Assembly (NCBI GenBank): GCA_016892645.1 | Contig: JAFEMX010000005.1 | Coordinates: 124,001 to 188,000, forward strand | Direction of reading: 5' to 3' | DNA: 64,000 nt | Origin: Micrococcaceae bacterium RIT 802 | GTDB taxonomy: Bacteria > Actinomycetota > Actinomycetes > Actinomycetales > Micrococcaceae | Part shown: positions 20,053-31,686 of the stretch, one piece after another | How positions within the stretch are numbered: position 1 is the first letter of the stretch | Layout of the letters: the number at the start of each line of letters is the position of its first letter | Position numbers and translations under genes: made by a program | The notes under the pieces: model-generated | What the model saw: only the letters and a program-made list of their open reading frames with translations | Told to the model about the DNA's origin: nothing | Database searches by the model: none

Positions 20053-21756
20053 GTGTCATCCACGCAAGCAGCCCGCCCATCAGTTTCCGGCCTCCGCGAC
20101 CGCCCGCAGGCCCAGGTCCTCGTCGTCGGCGGCGGCATCAACGGCGTCGCGACCTTCCGCTACCTCGCGCTGCAGGGGATCGACGTCGCCCTGGTCGAGC
20201 GCGGGGACTACTGCCAGGGGGCCTCCGGCGCCTCCTCGCACATGATCCACGGCGGCATCCGCTACCTGGAGAACGGCGAATTCCGCCTGGTCCGCGAGTC
20301 CGTCCGGGAACGCAACACGCTGCTGGCCATCGCCCCGCACTACGTCAAGCCGCTGCGCACCACCATCCCGATCTTCTCCACCTTCTCCGGGATCCTCAGC
20401 GCGCCGGCACGGTTCCTCACCCACCGCAACTCCAAGCCCCAGGAACGCGGTGCCCTGCTCATCAAGGCCGGGCTGATGATGTACGACGCGTTCGCCGGCT
20501 CCGGCCGCCTGACCGAACGCCACCGCTTCCACGGCCGCCGCCGCGCCCTCGCGGAACTTCCGGCGATGCGCCCCGACGTGAAATACGCGGCCACCTACTT
20601 CGACGCCTCCGTGCACAACCCGGAGCGGCTGACCCTGGATGTGCTGCACGACGGGCTGGCGGCCAACCCCGACTCGCGCGCCTCCAACTACCTGTCCCTC
20701 GTCTCCGAGCACGACGGCGTGGCCCGGCTGCGCGACGAGCTCACCGGGGAGGAATTCGACTTCACGGCACCGGTCATCGTCAACGCCACCGGTGCCTGGG
20801 TCGATGCGACCAACGATGCCCTGGGCCAGGGAAGCCGGTTCATGGGCGGGACCAAGGGCTCGCACATCGTCCTGGACAGCCCGGAACTGATGGCCGCCTG
20901 CGCCGGCCGGGAGATCTTCTTCGAGCACAGCGACGGACGGATCGTGCTGATCTACCCGATGGGGGACCGGGTGCTGGTCGGCACCACCGACCTCGAGGCC
21001 GACATCGCCGAGCCGGCGCGTTGCACCCCCGCGGAGGTCGACTACTTCTTCGGGCTCATCAACCACGTCTTCCCCGGGGTTGCCGTCTCCCGCGAGGAGA
21101 TCGTCTACCGGTTCTCCGGTATCCGCCCCCTGCCCCGCCACGACGACACCCAGCCGGGATTCGTCTCCCGTGACTACCGGATCGAGCACCGCAGCGGCGC
21201 CCAGGGCACCACCGTGCTCAGCCTCGTGGGCGGCAAGTGGACCACGTTCCGCGCGCTGGCCGAGCACCTGGGGACCGAGGTCCTGGAGGCCCTGGGCCGT
21301 ACTGCAGGGCCGGGCACCCGGGACCTGGCGATTGGTGGCGGCGTCGGCTACCCCCGCAATGACGTCGAACGCGAACGGTGGATCTCCGCACGGACCCAGC
21401 GGGTGTCGCGGGAGCGCGTGGCCGTCCTGCTCGAACGGTATGGGACCCGGGCCGACGAGGTCCTCGCCGCCTCGGGTCCGGACGACACGCTGCTGCGCCA
21501 CTGCGCCGAACTGAGCGTCGACGAGCTGGGGCACATGGCCCGGCACGAACAGGTGGGCCGCCTGGTGGACGTGTTCATCCGCCGCACGTCGCTGGCCTTC
21601 CGCGGCCTGGTCACCGCGGAGCTCATCGCCGAATGCGCCGACGTGCTGGCACCCGTGCTGGCCTGGGATGCCGCGCGGGTCGAAGCCGAATGCGCCGGTG
21701 CCCGCCGCGTCCTGTCCGAGGAGCACGGCGTGTCCTTCGCCCCGGCGGCCGCCTAA
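20053..21756 (+). CDS. glpD: Aerobic glycerol-3-phosphate dehydrogenase
   Basis: 567 residues. An FAD-dependent enzyme that oxidises glycerol 3-phosphate to dihydroxyacetone phosphate at the membrane and passes electrons to menaquinone. The FAD-binding motif VLVVGGGINGVATFRYLALQ is at the N-terminus, followed by the family signature ASGASSHMIHGGIRYLENG. Other blocks are PVIVNATGAWVD, FFEHSDGRI and VLSLVGGKWTTFRALAEH. The last 130 residues are the helical C-terminal DAO domain. The start is GTG with AAAGGA upstream. It is the first gene of glpD-glpF-glpK and divergent from a SorC regulator. Confidence 0.95.
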   Translation: MSSTQAARPSVSGLRDRPQAQVLVVGGGINGVATFRYLALQGIDVALVERGDYCQGASGASSHMIHGGIRYLENGEFRLVRESVRERNTLLAIAPHYVKPLRTTIPIFSTFSGILSAPARFLTHRNSKPQERGALLIKAGLMMYDAFAGSGRLTERHRFHGRRRALAELPAMRPDVKYAATYFDASVHNPERLTLDVLHDGLAANPDSRASNYLSLVSEHDGVARLRDELTGEEFDFTAPVIVNATGAWVDATNDALGQGSRFMGGTKGSHIVLDSPELMAACAGREIFFEHSDGRIVLIYPMGDRVLVGTTDLEADIAEPARCTPAEVDYFFGLINHVFPGVAVSREEIVYRFSGIRPLPRHDDTQPGFVSRDYRIEHRSGAQGTTVLSLVGGKWTTFRALAEHLGTEVLEALGRTAGPGTRDLAIGGGVGYPRNDVERERWISARTQRVSRERVAVLLERYGTRADEVLAASGPDDTLLRHCAELSVDELGHMARHEQVGRLVDVFIRRTSLAFRGLVTAELIAECADVLAPVLAWDAARVEAECAGARRVLSEEHGVSFAPAAA

Positions 21757-21770
21757 CCGCACCTCCGCCT

Positions 21771-21820
21771 GGCGTGCACGCACACGCCCGGCCCCCGATT
21801 TCCGCACCGGCCCAGGCCGG
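21771..21820 (+). repeat. Two short hairpins between glpD and glpF
   Basis: GGCGTG / CACGCC (21771-21788) and CCGGCC / GGCCGG (21807-21820) lie in the 129-base gap after glpD. They may attenuate or process the transcript so that glpF and glpK differ in level from glpD. This is inference from position only. Confidence 0.35.
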
Positions 21821-21885
21821 GGAGCCGGAATGCAGCGGGAGCACGACACGATGCCCCGCACCACCACTCAACCTAGGAGTCAACG

Positions 21886-22623
21886 ATGTCTCTGCAAGCG
21901 TTCAGCGCCGAAGCACTCGGCACCATGCTGCTCATGCTGCTGGGGTGCGGCGTGGTCGCCAATGCCGCGCTCGCCAAGGCCAAGGGAAACAACGGCAATT
22001 TCCTGATGGTCAACTTCGGCTGGGGCCTGGGCGTCTTCGCCGGTGTCTGGGTCGCTGCCACCTCGGGGGCGCACTTGAACCCGGCGGTCACCGTGGGATT
22101 GCTGGTCAACCCCAATGTCGAAGAGTACGCACCGGGCATCGACAAGACGTTCCTGAACACGCTGCTCTACTTTGCCGCCCAGATGATCGGCGCGTTCCTC
22201 GGCGCCTGCCTGGCCTATGTGTCGTACAAGCAGCATTTCGATGCCGAAGAGGACCCCGCGGCCAAGCTCGGTGTCTTCGCCACGGGACCGGCGATCCGCA
22301 GCAAGGGGTGGAACCTCCTGACCGAAATCATCGCGACCTTCGTCCTCGTGTTCGTCATCGCCGGATTCGGCCTGACCCCCAACGGCCTGGGCCCGTTGGC
22401 AGTCGCCCTGCTCGTGGTCGGCATCGGCGCCTCGCTCGGCGGACCCACGGGCTACGCGATCAACCCCGCACGCGACCTTGGCCCCCGCATCGCCCACGCG
22501 GTGCTTCCCATCAAGGGAAAGGGCCCCAGCGACTGGGGCTATGCCTGGGTACCCGTGGTCGGGCCGCTGATCGGCGGTGCCCTCGGCGGCGTGGTGGGAG
22601 CCGCGCTCTTCGCAGGGCTCTAA
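21886..22623 (+). CDS. glpF: Glycerol uptake facilitator (aquaglyceroporin)
   Basis: 245 residues with six membrane helices and both half-helix NPA motifs: [12 protein letters not shown] and [13 protein letters not shown]. The aspartate after the second NPAR is the residue that distinguishes glycerol facilitators from water-only channels. It lets glycerol diffuse into the cell, where GlpK traps it. The ATG has CTAGGAGT seven bases upstream. glpK follows after 76 bases. Confidence 0.95.
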   Translation: MSLQAFSAEALGTMLLMLLGCGVVANAALAKAKGNNGNFLMVNFGWGLGVFAGVWVAATSGAHLNPAVTVGLLVNPNVEEYAPGIDKTFLNTLLYFAAQMIGAFLGACLAYVSYKQHFDAEEDPAAKLGVFATGPAIRSKGWNLLTEIIATFVLVFVIAGFGLTPNGLGPLAVALLVVGIGASLGGPTGYAINPARDLGPRIAHAVLPIKGKGPSDWGYAWVPVVGPLIGGALGGVVGAALFAGL

Positions 22624-22625
22624 GC

Positions 22626-22649
22626 CCGGCCCTGAAGTACCCGGGCCGG
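22626..22649 (+). repeat. Hairpin between glpF and glpK
   Basis: CCGGCCC pairs with GGGCCGG around a 10-base loop just after the glpF stop. It has no T-run and may only slow transcription or protect the mRNA. Confidence 0.3.
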
Positions 22650-22699
22650 TCCCGGACACCGTAGTTCGATCCAGTACCACCACCGTGAAGGCAGACACC

Positions 22700-24214
22700 A
22701 TGACACAGCACATCATCGCCATCGACCAGGGCACCACAAGCTCGCGTGCCATCATCTTCGACCACGATGGGGGCATCGTTTCCGTCGGTCAAAAGGAACA
22801 CGAACAGATCTTCCCGAAGGCGGGCTGGGTCGAACACGATGCAACGGAGATCTGGGCCAATGTCCGCGAAGTCGTCGGCAGCGCCCTCTCCAAGGCGAGC
22901 CTGACCCGCCACGACATCGCCGCCGTCGGCATCACCAACCAGCGCGAGACCACTGTCGTCTGGGACAAGAACACCGGAAAACCCGTCTACAACGCGATCG
23001 TCTGGCAGGACACCCGGACCCAGGACATCGTCGAAGAGCTCTCCGCCGACGGCGGAGGGGACCGCTACAAGGACCGTGTCGGGTTGCCCCTGGCCCCGTA
23101 CTTCTCCGGCACCAAGATCAAATGGATCCTCGACAACGTCGACGGGGTGCGCGAGCGGGCCGAGGCGGGGGACCTGCTCTTCGGCAACACCGATACCTGG
23201 GTGACATGGAACCTCACCGGCGGAACCGACGGCGGCATCCACATCACCGACGTCACCAACGCGTCCCGCACGCTGTTCATGGACCTGGAAAGGCTCACGT
23301 GGGACCGGGACATCCTCGCCGACTTCGGCGTCCCGGCCTCGATGATGCCCGAGATCAAATCCTCCTCCGAGGTCTACGGCACCGTGCACACCAACCAGCT
23401 GCTGCGCGAGGTCCCGGTTGCCGGCATCCTGGGCGACCAGCAGGCCGCCACCTTCGGCCAGGCGGCGTTCTCGGCGGGAGAGGCCAAGAACACCTATGGA
23501 ACCGGCTGCTTCCTGATCTTCAACACCGGCGAGGAGATCGTGAAGTCCTCCAACGGGTTGCTCACCACGGTTGCCTACCAGATCGGCGACGAGAAGCCGG
23601 TCTATGCACTCGAGGGTTCCATCGCCGTCGCCGGGTCCCTGGTGCAGTGGCTGCGGGACAACATCGGCATGATCTCAACGGCCGCCGAGGTCGAGGACCT
23701 GGCCGCGGAGGCCGAGGACAACGGCGGGGTCTACATCGTCCCCGCCTTCTCCGGCCTCTTCGCCCCCTACTGGCGTCCCGACGCCCGCGGTGCCATCGTC
23801 GGGCTCACCCGCTTCGCCAACCGCCACCACATCGCCCGGGCCGCCATGGAGGCCACCGCCTTCCAGACCCGGGAGGTCCTCGACGCCGTGAACGCCGATG
23901 CCGAGGTCCCGCTGACCGAGCTGCGTGTCGACGGCGGCATGGTGGCCAACGAGAGCCTCATGCAGTTCCAGGCCGACATGTTGGGGGTCCCGGTGGTCCG
24001 CCCGGAGATCATCGAGACCACCGCCCTCGGCGCGGCCTACGCCGCTGGACTGGCCGTCGGCTTCTGGAAGGACCGCGACGAGCTGCGCGCCAAGTGGGCC
24101 GAGGACACCCGGTGGGAACCGGCCATGGAGCAGGACGAACGCGAGCGCCAGATGCGGCTGTGGAAAAAGGCAGTGACCAAGACGTTCGATTGGGTCGACG
24201 AGGACGTGCAGTAA
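22700..24214 (+). CDS. glpK: Glycerol kinase
   Basis: 504 residues, standard length for the FGGY kinase family. It phosphorylates glycerol with ATP. Motifs in order are [17 protein letters not shown] at the N-terminus, [13 protein letters not shown], the QDTRT substrate region, [13 protein letters not shown] and the C-terminal [20 protein letters not shown]. The ATG at 22700 (GAAGGCAGACACC ahead of it) gives the MTQHIIAID start. A longer upstream reading would extend into glpF and was rejected. It closes the glp operon and is followed by a strong hairpin. Confidence 0.97.
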   Translation: MTQHIIAIDQGTTSSRAIIFDHDGGIVSVGQKEHEQIFPKAGWVEHDATEIWANVREVVGSALSKASLTRHDIAAVGITNQRETTVVWDKNTGKPVYNAIVWQDTRTQDIVEELSADGGGDRYKDRVGLPLAPYFSGTKIKWILDNVDGVRERAEAGDLLFGNTDTWVTWNLTGGTDGGIHITDVTNASRTLFMDLERLTWDRDILADFGVPASMMPEIKSSSEVYGTVHTNQLLREVPVAGILGDQQAATFGQAAFSAGEAKNTYGTGCFLIFNTGEEIVKSSNGLLTTVAYQIGDEKPVYALEGSIAVAGSLVQWLRDNIGMISTAAEVEDLAAEAEDNGGVYIVPAFSGLFAPYWRPDARGAIVGLTRFANRHHIARAAMEATAFQTREVLDAVNADAEVPLTELRVDGGMVANESLMQFQADMLGVPVVRPEIIETTALGAAYAAGLAVGFWKDRDELRAKWAEDTRWEPAMEQDERERQMRLWKKAVTKTFDWVDEDVQ

Positions 24215-24236
24215 CGGCACGACGACCACCCGGCAG

Positions 24237-24265
24237 GACCCCGGCGCCCTTGCGGTGCCGGGGTC
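24237..24265 (+). terminator. Terminator hairpin after glpK
   Basis: GACCCCGGCGCC pairs with GGTGCCGGGGTC over 12 bp (one G-U pair) around the loop CTTGC. It separates the glp operon from the leuS promoter 12 bases further on. Confidence 0.7.
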
Positions 24266-24276
24266 CCGCCGTGCTG

Positions 24277-24288
24277 TAGACTGGCCGC
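24277..24288 (+). promoter_or_regulatory. Leaderless promoter of the leuS leader
   Basis: TAGACT (24277-24282) is followed by 6 bases (GGCCGC) and then ATG at 24289. Transcription should therefore begin at or next to that ATG. A TTGCGG at 24250 is too far (21 bases) to be a normal -35 and lies in the glpK hairpin. Confidence 0.6.
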
Positions 24289-24315
24289 ATGTCAGCAGTC
24301 CTACGTCTTTCCTAG
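24289..24315 (+). CDS. Putative leuS leader peptide, 8 codons
   Basis: ATG TCA GCA GTC CTA CGT CTT TCC TAG encodes MSAVLRLS. Two of its codons are CTA and CTT, leucine codons that are scarce in the surrounding G+C-rich genes. It starts exactly where a leaderless transcript from the TAGACT box would start, and a hairpin begins at its stop codon. Candidate attenuators of this kind have been predicted before leuS in some Streptomyces species. I infer that ribosome stalling at the leucine codons reports low charged tRNA-Leu. Confidence 0.5.
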   Translation: MSAVLRLS

Positions 24316-24361
24316 CCGGGACCACCATCCCGGCTGCCCCTTGGATGCCAAGGGGCTTTTT
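24314..24361 (+). terminator. Tandem hairpins with intrinsic terminator in the leuS leader
   Basis: Hairpin A pairs AGCCGGGA (24314-24321) with TCCCGGCT (24328-24335). Directly next to it, GCCCCTTGG (24336-24344) pairs with CCAAGGGGC (24348-24356) and is followed by five T's (24357-24361), a textbook intrinsic terminator. It sits 90 bases before leuS and therefore inside the leuS transcript. An alternative helix CATCC (24326-24330) with GGATG (24343-24347) would break both hairpins and could act as a short antiterminator. I could not find a longer one. Confidence 0.7.
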
Positions 24362-24450
24362 CGTGTTCGGCTTCCGTGACCTTCCCGAAGGCGGCGGCAG
24401 CCGGGACTGGACGACCCACATATTCTGCACTACCAGAAGGCGAACACATC

Positions 24451-26952
<2,502 letters not shown>

Positions 26953-26955
<3 letters not shown>

Positions 26956-26964
26956 GGTAGGGAC
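26953..26964 (+). promoter_or_regulatory. Leaderless promoter of degV
   Basis: TAGGGT (26953-26958) overlaps the leuS stop codon and stands 6 bases before the degV ATG. The spacer AGGGAC could also serve as a weak ribosome-binding site for a leuS-degV transcript. Confidence 0.5.
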
Positions 26965-28020
26965 ATGGTTCCAGCCCAGCGTCGCGGCGATCCACCCGCG
27001 CCCCGCGCCGAGAGGCATCCCGGGTTCCTGGATCGGCTCCTTCCACGCGAGCGCCGCCAACGCGAACGCCTCCACCGATCCCGGATCGCCGTCGTCACCG
27101 ACACGGCGGCGGCGCTCCCGCAGGAGTGGGTCGACGCGCACGCTGACCGCCTGCGCGTCCTGCCCATGCCCGTGATGATCGACGGTCAGATCTACACCGA
27201 GGGCTTGGACGACGTGGAAACCGCCCTGGCACTCGCGCTGGCCACAGGTGCCTCCGTGCAGACGTCCCGGCCCGCCCCCGGCGTGTTCCAGCGTGCGTAC
27301 GAATCCCTGGCGCATGCCGGCTTCGAGCACATCGTGTCGCTCCACCTCTCCAAGGAACTGTCCGGAACGGTGGACGCGGCCCGGTGGGCGGCAGGACAGG
27401 TCGAGGTGCCGGTGACGGTGATCGACAGCCGGACGGTCGGCTTGGCACAGGGTCTTGCCGTCATGGAAGCGGTCCTCGCCGCCGAAGCGGGACTGCCCCT
27501 CACAGCCGTCGAGGCTGCCGCCGGGCGGGCTCAGGACTACACGATTTGCTTCGTCGTGCCAAGCCTGGAGCAATTGCGCAAGGGCGGGCGCATTGGTGCG
27601 GCAGCCAGCATGTTCGGCACCCTGTTGGCCGTGAAGCCCCTGCTGGCGATCCAGGACGGGCGCATCGGAGTGCGGGAAAAGGTCAGGACCATGCCACGGG
27701 CGATGGCCCGACTGGTCGAGATCTCCCGGGATGCGGCAGACGGCGCGCCAGCCGGGGCCCGGGTGGCCGTGCACTACTTCGGCAATGCCGAGCAGGCCCA
27801 CGAACTCCGGGCCGAACTGGAGAGCTCCAGCAGCGGTGAAGTGCTGTGCGAGCCCCTGCCCTCCGTCCTGGCGGCACATGCAGGTGCCGGCGTACTGGCC
27901 GTGGTCATCGCACCGATAGCCGATCCCGGGGCCACCGTGTCGGCCGGGGACTCCGCGGCCCACGATATGGAATCCCAGCAGTCGCCCGGATCGCCGGGGG
28001 AGGCCGGCACCGGGGAATAG
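26965..28020 (+). CDS. DegV family (fatty-acid-binding) protein
   Basis: 351 residues. DegV/FakB proteins hold a fatty acid in a pocket between two domains and, in firmicutes, present it to the kinase FakA. The family opening IAVVTDTAAALPQEWVDAH, the loop GASVQTSRPAPGVF, the middle VIDSRTVGLAQGLAVMEA and LRKGGRIGAAASMFGTLL are all seen. The first 35 residues are basic and proline rich, longer than in many homologues, so translation could begin further in. A C-terminal tail of about 35 residues is low complexity. It follows leuS closely. No fakA-like gene is present in this window. Confidence 0.9.
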   Translation: MVPAQRRGDPPAPRAERHPGFLDRLLPRERRQRERLHRSRIAVVTDTAAALPQEWVDAHADRLRVLPMPVMIDGQIYTEGLDDVETALALALATGASVQTSRPAPGVFQRAYESLAHAGFEHIVSLHLSKELSGTVDAARWAAGQVEVPVTVIDSRTVGLAQGLAVMEAVLAAEAGLPLTAVEAAAGRAQDYTICFVVPSLEQLRKGGRIGAAASMFGTLLAVKPLLAIQDGRIGVREKVRTMPRAMARLVEISRDAADGAPAGARVAVHYFGNAEQAHELRAELESSSSGEVLCEPLPSVLAAHAGAGVLAVVIAPIADPGATVSAGDSAAHDMESQQSPGSPGEAGTGE

Positions 28021-28169
28021 TCCCGTTGGTGCGGTTGCGGCGGGCCGCGCCGTCGCCTCGGGGAAGCGCTACCCGGATCCTGATCCCCACGCGCCCCCTC
28101 CACAGGCCAGACCGGACGCACCTTCTCCACACGTCCGCCCCGACGCCCGGCAGCGCTGGCCCGGATTCC

Positions 28170-28181
28170 TAGGCTGTCGGC
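28170..28181 (+). promoter_or_regulatory. Leaderless promoter of comEA
   Basis: TAGGCT (28170-28175) is followed by 6 bases (GTCGGC) and the ATG of comEA. No Shine-Dalgarno sequence is present. The 161-base gap after degV holds nothing else that I recognise. Confidence 0.55.
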
Positions 28182-28949
28182 ATGGTCCGACACCGTTGGG
28201 AAATGCGCACCGACCCGATGCCGGGCCGCGAGACCGGCGTGCGCTTCCGCTTCCGGCTCGGCCGCGGGGCCATCATGTGCCTCTTGTTCACGGCCGTGAT
28301 CTGGATCGCCGCCAGCTTGCTCTTCCATCCGCCCGAGGGAGCCGGGGAACGCCTGGGTGCCGTGGACATGGATCCGAGTGCCGCAACGGGGGACACCGCG
28401 TCCGGTCCGGCACCAGTTCCGACGCCGGCCACCGCAACACCTGCCGGGAGCGGCAGTGTCCCCACGGGCGCCGAAGCCCCGACGAGCCAGCCGCCCCAGG
28501 AAGTCGTCGTCCACGTCGCCGGCGCGGTCAAGAAGCCCGGCGTCTATCGCTTCCCTTCCGGGTCCCGGGCTGCGGACGCCGTCAAGAGGGCCGGCGGGCT
28601 GGCTGCGCGCGCCGTGGCCTCGGCCGTGAACCTGGCCGCGCCCCTGCAGGACGGCCAACAGCTGTACCTGCCCACACGGGACGAAATCGCCGCCTCCGGT
28701 ACCGCTCCCCGCCCGGAACCGGCGTCCACCGGTGATGCCGGCATCGGCGCGGGGGAACGCCTCGACATCAACACCGCAGATGCCACGGAGCTGGAGGAGC
28801 TCCCGGGCATCGGTCCGGCCCTGTCGGCCAGGATCGTGCAGTTCCGGGACGCCAATGGCCCATATGCATCGCTGGAGGAACTCGACGCCGTGCCGGGTAT
28901 AGGTCCGGCCATGATGGCCCGCCTCGAACCGCTGGTCAGGTTCCGGTGA
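28182..28949 (+). CDS. comEA: ComEA-like DNA-binding competence protein
   Basis: 255 residues. One N-terminal membrane anchor (about 28-46, GAIMCLLFTAVIWIAASLLF) is followed by a proline/threonine/alanine linker, an SLBB domain (VVHVAGAVKKPGVYRF ... LAAPLQDGQQLYLP) and a C-terminal double helix-hairpin-helix (INTADATELEELPGIGPALS and LDAVPGIGPAMMARLEPL). ComEA binds incoming DNA outside the membrane during natural transformation. The stop overlaps the comEC GTG, so the two DNA-uptake genes are coupled. Competence has been studied in the related Micrococcus luteus; whether this strain is competent cannot be told from here. Confidence 0.93.
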   Translation: MVRHRWEMRTDPMPGRETGVRFRFRLGRGAIMCLLFTAVIWIAASLLFHPPEGAGERLGAVDMDPSAATGDTASGPAPVPTPATATPAGSGSVPTGAEAPTSQPPQEVVVHVAGAVKKPGVYRFPSGSRAADAVKRAGGLAARAVASAVNLAAPLQDGQQLYLPTRDEIAASGTAPRPEPASTGDAGIGAGERLDINTADATELEELPGIGPALSARIVQFRDANGPYASLEELDAVPGIGPAMMARLEPLVRFR

Positions 28950-31642
28950 ACCCGGCCGCCGGCAGTCCCCCGTCCACGGTTGAACCACGGCGCGTCGGTG
29001 CACCCGCCGGCCGGCAGGGCAGTGCCTCCGGGCCGGGCCATCGACCCCTCCGGCTCCGCTGGGCGGCCGGTTCCCTGCGGCGCGTCGGGCGATGGTTCAC
29101 CCCCGACCCCGGGGCGGAGGTGGGATCGGTCGATGACGGTCGCCTTGATCTGCGCAGCCTGTCGACGGCCGGCGGAGCGTGGGCGGCGGCCTGGCTCCTG
29201 GTGCAGCAGGACCCCCGTCTCTCCGTGCTTTGCACCGCCGGCCTGGCTGCCCTGTTGGCCATGCTCTACTGGTTGCTGCTGCGCAACCGCGGGATGATCG
29301 CCTGGTCCCACCATTGGTGGGCACCGGTGGCCGCGGCCGCGGTGGGGGTTTTCCTGGTGGCCGCCGGGATTTCCACGCACACCCTGGCGCAGCGGGATCC
29401 GACGTTGGGCGCCCTAGCCGATGCCGGAGCGACGGTCCGCTTCGAGGCCGAGGTGACCGGCGATGCCCGCTCGATGCAGTCCCCGCACGGCACCACGTCC
29501 GGCGAGACCCTGGTCGGATCCGAACCGTCGACGGATGACACCGAGACGACGATCCTCGTCGACGTCCGGGTGCACCGATACACCGCGGCGGGAACCTGGC
29601 ACGCCGGGGCCGCGGACGCCGTCCTGGTCCTCCGTGCCGACCAGTGGCAGCAGGAAGGCACCCCCGGCCTCGGCCAGATGGTGGCCGGGCTCGGACGCCT
29701 CACCCGTGCGACTCCGGGGGAACGGCAGGGTTACTGGTTGCGGGCCTCCGCCGGGTTGGCCGTCGGTGCGGGAACCGAGCGGACACCACGGACGGAGCGC
29801 TGGCGTGAACGCCTGTCGAACGCCGCCGAGGTCCTTCCGGGGGAGGGGCCCGCACTGCTGCCCGGCATGGTCATGGGGGATCGGAGTGCCCAATCCGCGG
29901 AGCTCTCCGCCGACATGAAGACCGCCGGGCTGGCCCACCTGACGGCAGTCAGCGGAGCCAATGTGGCCATGCTGCTGGGAACCGTGCTGTACGCTTGCCG
30001 GTTTTGCGGAATCGGCCGCTGGCCGTCGTTGTTGCTCTCACTGCTCATGCTGGCGGGGTTCGTCGTCCTGGTCCACCCCGAACCCAGTGTCATCCGTGCG
30101 GCGGTCATGGGCGCCATCGGCGCCCTGGCGGTCTACGCCGGACGCGGCAAGCAGGCCCTGACGGCGCTCTGCGTCTGCGTCGTCCTCATCCTGGCGTGGG
30201 ACCCGTGGTATGCGCGTGAACCCGCCTTCCAGCTGTCCGCCCTGGCAACGGCCGGGATCGTGCTGATGGGGCAGCGACTGGCACAGCTCTGTCGGCGCGT
30301 CATGCCCGGCTGGCTCGCCGATGGCGTCGGCGTGAGCACCGGCGCCCAACTTTTCTGCCTGCCCGTGCTCCTGGGGATGAGCTCGGCCTTCAGCCCCTAT
30401 TCCGTCCCGTCCAATGTCGTGGCCGCACCACTGGTGCCGGTGGTGACGGTCGTGGGGACTGCCGGGCTGGTCCTGGCTGCCGTCCCTGGCCCGTGGTTCC
30501 AGCCGTTCGTCTGGGTGGCCGGGCTTCCGGCAGGCTGGATCGGCGGCCTGGGCCACCTGGTGGCCGGACTCCCGGGTGCTGCGCTGCCGTGGCCAGAGGG
30601 GCCCGGCAGCCGGGCCACCGGCGTCCTGGTCTCCGTCTTGGGGATGGTGGCGGTATGGCTGGCCTCCACACCGCCGGCGGATGGGGACACGGTGTCCGGC
30701 GGATGGCTGGGCACCGGCGGGCCGGTCGCAGCCCGCGTGCGGCGTCTGGTGCACTCCATGCCCTTCTTCCGTAACGTGTCGGGCTGGGGGCGCCGTGGCG
30801 CCGCTCTCGGAGTCGCGGCCGCCGGGGTGGGGCTGCTTGCCGGGCTGACGGTTCCGGCCACCGCGTGGCTGCCCGTCGCGTCGGGCCCCTGGCAGGTCGC
30901 CGCCTGCGACGTGGGCCAGGGCGATGCCTTTGTCCTGCGCTCCGGCGCGGACAGCGCCGTGCTGGTGGATACCGGACCCGACCCGACGATGGTCGACCAC
31001 TGCCTGACATCCCTGGGCATCCACGCCATCGACGCACTATTCATCACGCACCTGCACGCCGACCATGCCGGCGGGTTGGCGGGCGCCGTCCATGGGCGGA
31101 AGGTCGGGCAGGCGTATTTCTCCACCGGAACCGGCCGCACCACGCTCCCCGGTCTTCCCGCGGGGTACCGTGCCAGCGAACCCCAGGCGGGCGCAACCGG
31201 CGTGGCGGGAACCGTCAGCTGGGAGGTGCTCGGCCCCCTCGAGGACCCCCATGGCGAGGAGGAGAACAATGCCTCCCTGGTCATTGTCTTCACGATCAAG
31301 GGCCAGACCGGGCGTCCCTTCACGCTGCTGGCGACCGGTGACATGGAAGCCCGGGCCATGGGGGAGGTGATCCGCGCCCATCCTGACCTGCGCGTCGACG
31401 TGCTCAAGGTCAGCCACCACGGAGCGAAGAACGGCGGGAGCGCCGTCATCGCCGCCAGTGGCGCCCGGGTGGCCCTGATCGGAGTGGGGGCAGACAACAC
31501 CTATGGCCACCCGGCGCCCAGCACGCTGCAGGCGTTGCGGGGTGCCGGAATGCAGACGTACCGCACCGACCTGAACGGCACCATCCGCTTGCAGGAGACA
31601 ACCGACGGCCGGCTGGTCGCCCATGGGCGGAGACCGCGTTGA
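28946..31642 (+). CDS. comEC: ComEC/Rec2 family DNA-uptake channel protein
   Basis: 898 residues. Layout: about 50 basic N-terminal residues, two or three membrane helices and an extracellular OB-like region (to about 290), the Competence domain with many helices (LTAVSGANVAMLLG, then LVHPEPSVIRAAVMGAIGAL), and a C-terminal metallo-beta-lactamase-like domain with ITHLHADHAGG near residue 700 and VLKVSHHGAKNGG later. ComEC forms the channel for single-stranded DNA entry; the MBL domain has been proposed to degrade the other strand. Both metal motifs look intact. It overlaps comEA by four bases (GTGA). Confidence 0.94.
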   Translation: MNPAAGSPPSTVEPRRVGAPAGRQGSASGPGHRPLRLRWAAGSLRRVGRWFTPDPGAEVGSVDDGRLDLRSLSTAGGAWAAAWLLVQQDPRLSVLCTAGLAALLAMLYWLLLRNRGMIAWSHHWWAPVAAAAVGVFLVAAGISTHTLAQRDPTLGALADAGATVRFEAEVTGDARSMQSPHGTTSGETLVGSEPSTDDTETTILVDVRVHRYTAAGTWHAGAADAVLVLRADQWQQEGTPGLGQMVAGLGRLTRATPGERQGYWLRASAGLAVGAGTERTPRTERWRERLSNAAEVLPGEGPALLPGMVMGDRSAQSAELSADMKTAGLAHLTAVSGANVAMLLGTVLYACRFCGIGRWPSLLLSLLMLAGFVVLVHPEPSVIRAAVMGAIGALAVYAGRGKQALTALCVCVVLILAWDPWYAREPAFQLSALATAGIVLMGQRLAQLCRRVMPGWLADGVGVSTGAQLFCLPVLLGMSSAFSPYSVPSNVVAAPLVPVVTVVGTAGLVLAAVPGPWFQPFVWVAGLPAGWIGGLGHLVAGLPGAALPWPEGPGSRATGVLVSVLGMVAVWLASTPPADGDTVSGGWLGTGGPVAARVRRLVHSMPFFRNVSGWGRRGAALGVAAAGVGLLAGLTVPATAWLPVASGPWQVAACDVGQGDAFVLRSGADSAVLVDTGPDPTMVDHCLTSLGIHAIDALFITHLHADHAGGLAGAVHGRKVGQAYFSTGTGRTTLPGLPAGYRASEPQAGATGVAGTVSWEVLGPLEDPHGEEENNASLVIVFTIKGQTGRPFTLLATGDMEARAMGEVIRAHPDLRVDVLKVSHHGAKNGGSAVIAASGARVALIGVGADNTYGHPAPSTLQALRGAGMQTYRTDLNGTIRLQETTDGRLVAHGRRPR

Positions 31643-31686
31643 GGTGACGATAGGATGCAATGTCAGACTCCAATGGAAGGCGGAAC

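Noticed and set aside
24362-24450. Possible T-box riboswitch before leuS
   Set aside because: The whole leader is only about 160 bases, and I see no specifier-loop architecture and no T-box core sequence; the leader-peptide model explains the parts better.
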